From assembly GCF_016718685.1 (NCBI RefSeq), contig NZ_JADKCX010000048.1:1-52575 (forward strand): 52,575 bases of DNA. The letters run 5' to 3'. Position 1 is the stretch's first letter, and each line of letters begins with the position of its first letter. Under the pieces are notes generated by a model that was not told the DNA's origin, ran no database searches, and saw only the letters and a list, made by a program, of their open reading frames with translations. This DNA comes from Haliscomenobacter sp. GTDB taxonomy: Bacteria > Bacteroidota > Bacteroidia > Chitinophagales > Saprospiraceae. The translations under genes and the position numbers were made by a program. Positions 46,355 through 52,575 of the stretch are shown here, one piece after another.

Positions 46355-48416
46355 TTAAACTTTTTTTTAGATGATACTGTCCATCCAATATTGCAATGTC
46401 CCACTTTCGCCCATGCCCCGAAATCATCGAAAAGGCCGCTGCCTGATCATCCTGTAACTGCAAAGTCCATTTACGCGTATCACTTTGGAGGGTATAGTCA
46501 TTGCTGTCGACTTGTAATTGCCATTGATCCAATTGATCGGGCTCATCCAAAGCAATGGCGTGCACGACCGTCCGCACCACTTGCCTCTCTTTTTCCGTAA
46601 AGCGAAACAACAAGCCAGTTCCCGAATGGCCCTCGCCCAACTGATTGGGCTCAGGGTGATAGGCATCGTGCAAGTAGCCATAGACGGGGTAAGACCAAGT
46701 GCCCTTTCCGCCGTGGAATAGTTTCACGCCTGCGCGTTGGCGTTGTATGGTCAGGGTGTTTTGCGCTGTTTGCCAATGGGTTTCGCCGTCCCGGTTGTTG
46801 ACCAGCCAATTCCAAAGCGTGGTGACAGGTTGCTGAGCCGCAATTTGATCCACCACAAACAAGACATGACTACCTGCCAAAATCCAGAAGCGCGAAAAGG
46901 TTTCAATTGGCTCCCCGTACGCTTTGCCCACTTCAGCACCAACTACCGACACCACGTCGTCTTTGGCACAAATCAAACGACGGTCACCCCTGATGATGGG
47001 GACGCCCGCCCGACCGTTGTGGATTACCCGGCGGGGGAACACACTTTTTTGCTCCAAAAGGGCCGCTTTGGCCAGGTCTTCCTGCAAGCCGAGCGCTTCT
47101 TTTTCAATCAAAAAAGTGCAGGTGCTGTGGGTTTGAGAACTGCTTTCAAGGCCATGGATCAAGTTGCGGTAACAACTGTGGCCAGGGTCTGCCAACAAGC
47201 GTTCTTGCTGGTGAACCAAGATGAAACTGTTCAAATCGCCGTGCAAATGCCCCAGGCCATTTAACGGCTCGCTGCCGCCGTTGATGGCGACAATGGTTTT
47301 GCCGTCCCAGGCATCCCGGATGAAGGCATTGCCATTGGTAAAGGAAGTAGTGCTCGGCAATTGCGCCTGCTCAGGCGATGTACTTTTAACAGGATAACAA
47401 AGCAAGGGTAAAGTCAAAAAGCCCCAATCGTTGCGCATGCCCAGGGTGGCCAAATCATGCGGGCCCTGGGTAGGAGAGGGGACATAGTATTGGTCAAAAA
47501 GCCACTGGGCCAAACCCTGTTCGATCGATGAATTGCTGCGGGCAGCGACGTACAGCAACACATCGCCCGAGGGTCGAAAAATGGCGGCGCTGTCGTTGAA
47601 ATTCGCTGCTCTGGCCCGGGGCTCATCCCCCAATCAGCCAATGGTTTTTGGTAAAACATACTGGTCGCAAACCAGGGGATACACTTGCTGATGGTATTGA
47701 TCAACGCTGCATCAAATAGCTGGGGAAATCCACGCAAAACGGCTTCATGGGCAAAGGTCAAAGCCAGGGCCAGGTAATTGCCATACTGCAAGGATTCGCC
47801 GTAAGAGCCATCTGCCTGGAGGGCTTGTGGGCAAAGCTCGAGTTCGGGCAACAGCGCAGTGAGTGCAACTTCATCTTCCAGCACGACACTGGCAACGATG
47901 GCCCCACTGGCCAGGATGCTGCGCCAATTGGCCAAATGCTGGTTTTTGTCCAACCAACGGCGGCAAAGGGTAAGTCCTTTTTCCTGCAAAGCCTGACGGA
48001 TTTCCTGTTGCTCGGCGGTTGAAAAAGCCGCTTTGGCCAAATCGTACACGGCGGACACGCCCCAGCAAAGATGCGCGGTTTCCAAATGCCCGGTCAGTGG
48101 CTCGCTGTGGTCTCGAAATTCGGGGCCGACCCAATCGTAGCTGGGTTTTCGAACAATGTCGAGCGTAACCATATTGAGCCAATGCGCCAACTTCGGTCGA
48201 GGGTTCCAAAGCGTAACTCATCGCGGCATCAGACAGGTATTCGGCGGCGGAATGCCACCAGATTGTGGTCGCATTGGGGCCTAACAAATTTCCCCAGGCT
48301 ACCCGATCGTATACTCGATTGTGAAGTGCGTTGAAAAAAATCGATACCAGGGAATCGCAGTTGTTGCGTTCGCGGGTAATGATGGCTTTTTCGGTATCGC
48401 TGAGAAATATTGGCAT
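46355..48416 (-). CDS. Heparinase II/III-family polysaccharide lyase, frameshifted and 5' truncated
   Basis: Conserved stretches are ESLQYGNYLALALTFAHEAVLRG in the alpha-helical toroid region and the catalytic/beta-sandwich motif GHLHGDLNSFILVHQQERLLADPGH typical of heparinase II/III-type lyases (PL12/15/17/21-like). The frame switches near 48185, at a G run near 47630, and at the A run near 46366. The N terminus is cut by the C/G-homopolymer region: the sequence begins at MPIFLSDTEK with no signal peptide. The family cleaves uronic-acid-containing polysaccharides by beta-elimination. The neighbours (RraA, SDR, VOC, symporter) suit breakdown of unsaturated uronates, but the exact glycan is unknown. 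Confidence 0.8.
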
Positions 48417-48426
48417 GTTGAAGCTT

Positions 48427-48522
<96 letters not shown>

Positions 48523-48557
48523 AAAGGGAACACTTTTGCCCCCCTCCTACCCCACAA

Positions 48558-49247
48558 TTAGAAATACCCCCCGTTTTTGACCACCTCCGTTGGGGTCATT
48601 CCACTTTCGACCATCCCGCGGATGTCATCTTCTTTGAGCAACAATTTTTCAGCGGCGATCAATACCTCGTAAGCAATCGCCTGAGGAATCGAGATCACGC
48701 CGTCGATGTCGCCAAAAATCCAGTCGCCTGGGTTAACAATCACCTCACCCATCAGAATGGGCTTCAAGTAATGGTACATCCTAAAGCGCCCCAGCATGCC
48801 CGTATTGGCTTTGTATTTGTGAAATACTGGAAACCCTTGATCCACGATGGCCCGGGTGTCCCGAATGCCATTGATGACCGCACCCCGGCAACCGATTTTT
48901 ATCGCGGCCATGGTCATGACTTCGCCCCACTGTGAAGTGACGGTATCGCCCGTGCAGTCCCATACCACTACCGAATCTGCGTATAGAGCTTCAAGCATTT
49001 CGGCGCGCATTTCAAATTCACCCTCAGTCGTAATATCGGGGCCACCTTTGACGGTGAAGGCCATTCCAGCCAACTTCATTTCTTCGCGCAGGGGGGCAAA
49101 CGCAGCCGGTAAACTGGTGGCGTGCATTTGATAATTGAATCTCAGTACATCATTTACAGCTCCAGTGTACAAATTGAGGTAGCGCTCCCGCATTTCGGCA
49201 ACCGGAATGGGGAAAGGCGAAGGTGCAGTTTTTCCGTTCTGATTCAT
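48558..49247 (-). CDS. RraA-family aldolase-like protein
   Basis: This 229-residue protein shows the RraA/HMG-aldolase signature GCRGAVINGIRDT with VVVWDCTGDTVTSQWGE before it. The Asp in the GIRDT motif binds the divalent metal in family members that cleave 4-hydroxy-4-methyl-2-oxoglutarate-type substrates. The end (TEVVKNGGYF) is intact. The start at 49247 overlaps the stop of the next gene by one base (TAATG), so translation is coupled. In this cluster it may cleave a keto-deoxy sugar acid. The E. coli RNase-inhibitor role is less likely. Confidence 0.85.
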   Translation of the reverse strand: MNQNGKTAPSPFPIPVAEMRERYLNLYTGAVNDVLRFNYQMHATSLPAAFAPLREEMKLAGMAFTVKGGPDITTEGEFEMRAEMLEALYADSVVVWDCTGDTVTSQWGEVMTMAAIKIGCRGAVINGIRDTRAIVDQGFPVFHKYKANTGMLGRFRMYHYLKPILMGEVIVNPGDWIFGDIDGVISIPQAIAYEVLIAAEKLLLKEDDIRGMVESGMTPTEVVKNGGYF

Positions 49248-49945
49248 TATGCTAAAAATTTCATGTTGTCAAAATTGATCTCCCGAATGAGCACATAATC
49301 GGGCTGATCCAATACGAATAAAATCACCCGCGCTACGTCTTCGACTTTTAGGAATTTCTCGCGGGGTACCTGGCGGTCGCCCCAATAATTGCTGTCGGTG
49401 GGACCGGGGTTGATGTCGGTCACTTTGATGCCGAGTTTGAGGGCTTGGTCGGCCAGTCCGCTGTTGAGTCCCCTTGCCCCGAACTTGGAAGCGCAATAGA
49501 TGGGGGCATTGGGGTTGGTGCGTTGACCCGCCATGGAGATCACCGTGAGGATATGTCCGGCTTTATGGGGCTTCATGATTTTTAGGGCCTCCCGATTGCA
49601 AAGGAATACGCCACGTACGTTGACGTTCATCATTTGTTCAAAAGTATCAAGCTCAGTTTCGGCCAAATCGGTAGACAGTAGGCCCAAACCTGCGTTGTTC
49701 AGTAAAACATCCACCGTGCCAAAAGCTTCCAGGCAGGCGGCAAAGCCCGCAATGACATCTGCCTCTACACTCACATCGCCCCGGAAGGAGCGCAGGTTTT
49801 CGTGGCTTACTTCGTCACTAAGTTGGTTGGTGCGGCTGAAATCAAAAACTTTTGCGCCAGCATCCAACAACATTTGGGCGGTAGCCTTGCCAATACCACT
49901 TGAGGCACCCGTAATGAAGACGACCTTGTTTTTTAAATGGGACAT
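49247..49945 (-). CDS. Short-chain dehydrogenase/reductase
   Basis: This 232-residue SDR has the cofactor loop GASSGIG, LLNNAGLG, and the active-site YCASKFGARGL with its Tyr and Lys. Typical members reduce or oxidise sugar or small-molecule alcohols. It overlaps rraA by one base on one side and ends 3 bases after the symporter gene on the other, so the three probably form one transcript with the heparinase. The substrate is unknown, but a uronate-pathway keto group is plausible. Confidence 0.85.
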   Translation of the reverse strand: MSHLKNKVVFITGASSGIGKATAQMLLDAGAKVFDFSRTNQLSDEVSHENLRSFRGDVSVEADVIAGFAACLEAFGTVDVLLNNAGLGLLSTDLAETELDTFEQMMNVNVRGVFLCNREALKIMKPHKAGHILTVISMAGQRTNPNAPIYCASKFGARGLNSGLADQALKLGIKVTDINPGPTDSNYWGDRQVPREKFLKVEDVARVILFVLDQPDYVLIREINFDNMKFLA

Positions 49946-49948
49946 TGT

Positions 49949-51625
49949 TTATTCGTTTTTAAGCACCAGTGCCGATGCTTTGGTTTTTTTTCTATATTTA
50001 AACAAGAAAATTGCAGTACACAAACAGATCACCCCTACCGCTATCGCCATTTTTCCACTATACACCGCCACCGAGGGCATACCTAGAATCACAAACAGCG
50101 CACCAGTACTGGCCAATGCAACCGCATACAGGCGTTGAAGAATGGGATGCATGTCGTTTTCCGCGCTGGCTTTGACCGCTACAATGGGATGCTCTAATTT
50201 AGCAAAAAAGGCGCTCACCCGCTGGTGGTAAGCCTGGCTCTGATTTTTCAAAAATCCAGATCCCCAGAAAATGAGGAAACAAACCAGGATTTCAATGAGG
50301 GTGGCAATTTCCCATTTTAGCCCCGAATACCCATTTAGCACCAGTCCTACCGCAATTCCGCCCACTACGGCACCAATGGCACCTGTAGGGTTCGGTTTGC
50401 GCATCAGGATTCCAAACACCAGAGGAATGACCATCGGGATGGCAAACAAACCGGTGAACAACTTATTGGCTTCAAAAGCCCCGCCAAATCCACCGACATA
50501 CAGTGCCCCGATGGTGACCAATAAACCCAAACCAATGGTAGACAAGCGGCCTACCCACAGCAATTCTTTTGAACTCGCCTGGGGCTTGAACAAGCGCTGG
50601 TAAATGTCACTCGTCACCACACTGGCGGTCACGTTGTACTCGGCGCTGAGTGTTGACATGGTGGCGGCAAACATGGCCGAAATCATCAGTCCCATCAAAC
50701 CTTGGGGCAGTAATTTCAGGCAAACACTGACGTAAGCCATTTCGGGGTCTTGCAAGTCGGGAATGATCACCCGCGCAGCAATGGCGGGCAGCAAAAAAAC
50801 GATGGGAAACAACAAGAATAAAGACGCCGACAACCAACCCGTTTTGCGGGCATCAGCTTCGGTTTCGGCGCTGTAAAAGCGTTGCATGAACGCCCAGTTT
50901 CCGCAGTATTTGATCAATACCATGACGTAATACACCATCAGGTAAATGGGTTGCCCTTTGGGACCGTTGGTGAAAGTCAGGTGTTCGGGCAACTGTTGTT
51001 GCATATTGGAAATACCACCCGCTGCGTGTAAAGACAAGGGCAATAAAATGATGGTCGCCAAACCCAAAATGATGAATTGCACCACATCCGTCACCACTAC
51101 CGCCCACAAGCCTCCGGCAACCGTATACAACAAAACCACGATACCGCAGGACAGAATCGCGGTTTCAAGAGGGATTTGTGTGGCTGTGGCTACGAAGAGT
51201 CCAAGCGCATAGAGTTTGATCATTTCATCCAACACCTTAAACCCTACGCCACCCCAGGAGAGGATTTGCCGGACGGGAGCATTGAACCGTGTTTCTAAGA
51301 ACTCAACCGGACTCATGATTCCGGCGCGTTGCCAGCGTTTGGCCAGTACCATCGCCGCAAATATGGAGGGGGGAACCGAACACCAAATCACCGATAAAGC
51401 TACCAATCCGTGGGTGTAGGCAATGCCCGCGTACGCCACAAAAATGGAGGTGCTGAACATGGTCATAAAATTGCTGATGCCATTGGCCACCCAGGATACG
51501 GAGTTCCCACCTTTGAAATAATCGTTGATGTTTTTGACATAGCGCCCCAAGTAAAGGCCAATGCCCGACACCATGACCATGTACAATAAGATCGCCGCGT
51601 AATCAAGCGTTTGCAGTTGATTCAT
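49949..51625 (-). CDS. Sodium/solute symporter (SSS family)
   Basis: This 558-residue protein has about 13 transmembrane helices and family stretches such as FKGGNSVSWVANGISNFMTMFSTSIF, GLYLGRYVKNINDYF and FAATMSTLSAEYNV. SSS proteins use the Na+ gradient to bring in sugars, sugar acids or amino acids. The Na+-NQR pump at 2.8-8.9 kb could supply that gradient, though this is only a functional link. It follows the glycosidase gene by about 12 bases and precedes the SDR by 3 bases, so it is probably the uptake system of the cluster. Confidence 0.9.
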   Translation of the reverse strand: MNQLQTLDYAAILLYMVMVSGIGLYLGRYVKNINDYFKGGNSVSWVANGISNFMTMFSTSIFVAYAGIAYTHGLVALSVIWCSVPPSIFAAMVLAKRWQRAGIMSPVEFLETRFNAPVRQILSWGGVGFKVLDEMIKLYALGLFVATATQIPLETAILSCGIVVLLYTVAGGLWAVVVTDVVQFIILGLATIILLPLSLHAAGGISNMQQQLPEHLTFTNGPKGQPIYLMVYYVMVLIKYCGNWAFMQRFYSAETEADARKTGWLSASLFLLFPIVFLLPAIAARVIIPDLQDPEMAYVSVCLKLLPQGLMGLMISAMFAATMSTLSAEYNVTASVVTSDIYQRLFKPQASSKELLWVGRLSTIGLGLLVTIGALYVGGFGGAFEANKLFTGLFAIPMVIPLVFGILMRKPNPTGAIGAVVGGIAVGLVLNGYSGLKWEIATLIEILVCFLIFWGSGFLKNQSQAYHQRVSAFFAKLEHPIVAVKASAENDMHPILQRLYAVALASTGALFVILGMPSVAVYSGKMAIAVGVICLCTAIFLFKYRKKTKASALVLKNE

Positions 51626-51637
51626 TTCAGTCAGTTT

Positions 51638-52575
51638 TCAAAGGAGTGATAAAGCGCTTTTGTCGGCCAGTACCAGTGGATAGTCAGAGATGGGGATTCT
51701 GCTAAAAACAAACTGCTTTCCTCGTTTTTTTCCACTTGTCTTTGGGAATTTCAGAAACCTTTCCAGTAATCAAATCCACCAACACCGGCTTCTTGAAAGT
51801 TCCTGCCACGGTGATGGTCGTCAACTTGGGCTCGTAGGTATCGGCGGGGCGGGCTTCACCACTCCAGAGTGTGACCAGGTTGCCCCGTTTGGTTTTGTGC
51901 TGGTACTGAAAAGCGTACACACTAGGCTGATCGGTATTTGGTTTGGTTTTTTGCAATGCTATTTGGGCATCAAAGAGCGAAAAAACGTGTTGTGCTGCTT
52001 TGTAAGCCATTTTGGGGCGCTCGATGGTTTTGTCGGGATTGGTTTTGAGCAGGCCCTTGGTATTGACACCCAGCATGTGGTCGCCAGGGCCATAATGGAT
52101 GTCGCTGATGGTGAACAGGTTGGTGGCAATGCCACGGCCATGATCGCCGAGCATGCGTCGCAAATCCCATTTGGCTTGGGTCAATTCTGACCAATCCTGG
52201 TCGCGCATGGCACCAATGGTGATGGCTTTGGGGGTGGAAGGCGCGCCGTTTTCACCTTGCATGAATTCTACTTCCGGCTTATAACTCCAAACCAATTCCC
52301 GCATTTTTTCAATGTGCGGATACGAGCTGTCGGGATTGTAGGCGTAGCCGTGATAGGTTAGGATGTCGATCAGGTCGAGCGCGTTGTTTTTTTTGAGGTA
52401 CTCCATAAAATCCTTCATGAAGTCCAGTTTGGTGACACTGGCCATACCCAGGGCAATCAGTTTGGCTTTGGGCTGGATACTTTTGACGATCCGGGCAGTG
52501 CGCACATAAAACTCCGCAATTTCGGTACCTGTATGTTTAGGGTTCAGGTCGGGTTCGTTCCAGATTTCCCATTCG
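51638..52575 (-). CDS. Clan-A glycoside hydrolase, C-terminal part; runs off the window, frameshifted near its end
   Basis: Only the C-terminal part is present, and the 5' end lies beyond 52575. The acid/base motif EIWNEPDLN (near 52550-52575) and the nucleophile-like FMQGENGAP are typical of GH39/GH51-like clan-A enzymes. The C-terminal domain reads ITVAGTFKKPVLVDLITGK, then switches frame at an A run near 51720 and ends FSRIPISDYPLVLADKSALSLL at TGA 51638-51640. Without the shift the frame would end early at 51702. It probably cuts the glycan of the cluster. The exact family cannot be fixed from this fragment. Confidence 0.75.

Noticed and set aside
45936..47633. Apparent fusion of a heparinase C-terminal part with a VOC domain
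   Set aside because: The join is a run of eight A just before an ATG that starts a normal VOC protein. One fewer A gives a stop two bases before that ATG, so two adjacent genes are far more likely.

Overview
The window looks like the chromosome of a Bacteroidota bacterium, most likely a Saprospiria member of the Haliscomenobacter/Lewinella type. That placement is inference. The supporting signs are a SusC/SusD pair, proteins ending in type IX secretion (T9SS) sorting domains, a Na+-translocating NADH:quinone oxidoreductase (nqrABCDEF), large TonB-dependent receptors, DUF151, DM13 and UPF0309 proteins, and A-rich leaders in place of Shine-Dalgarno sites. No rRNA, tRNA, CRISPR array, complete insertion sequence or prophage was seen.

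Layout. 1-2.6 kb: a secreted CE15-like esterase (+) facing a MoxR-type ATPase (-). 2.8-8.9 kb: the nqr operon (+), with nqrA and nqrB full of frameshifts and nqrC-F intact. 9.1-13.8 kb: susD and susC (-). 14.2-24.7 kb: a DUF151/UVR protein, a giant pre-peptidase/SprB-like T9SS protein, a TonB receptor behind a TPP riboswitch (so probably a thiamine transporter), a NadR-like kinase, an unknown protein, era and a DM13 lipoprotein. 24.8-34.8 kb: lipA, a damaged CocE-type hydrolase, a predicted outer-membrane protein, a polysaccharide-deacetylase-like protein, a 1292-residue T9SS repeat protein and a DUF2071 protein.

34.8-52.6 kb: about 18 kb of genes all on the minus strand, reading as a carbohydrate-catabolic locus. 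It holds two SIS-domain proteins, a GH38-like mannosidase, an EamA transporter, a T9SS beta-helix protein, an apparently exported pyruvyl-transferase-fold protein, three SDR dehydrogenases, a Zn alcohol dehydrogenase, a VOC protein, a heparinase II/III-type lyase, an RraA-like aldolase, a Na+/solute symporter and the end of a clan-A glycosidase. Several genes overlap or nearly touch, so co-transcription is likely. A plausible reading is cleavage of a uronate- and mannose-containing glycan outside or in the periplasm, uptake by the symporter, then oxidation and aldol cleavage inside.

Two features cut across the window. First, many intergenic gaps hold long hairpins whose arms are themselves tandem copies of a 7-10 nt word (ttcgaggg, gttgaaga-like, atgaaaga-like, cacagatttt-like). 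They sit next to start codons, inside operons and between convergent genes. Second, at least ten genes carry frameshifts, often at homopolymers, including genes expected to be functional (nqrA, nqrB, era), and one gap is an almost pure C/G run at 48.4-48.5 kb. The sequence is therefore probably a draft or metagenome assembly with indel errors, and broken genes should be read as probably intact in the organism unless noted otherwise.
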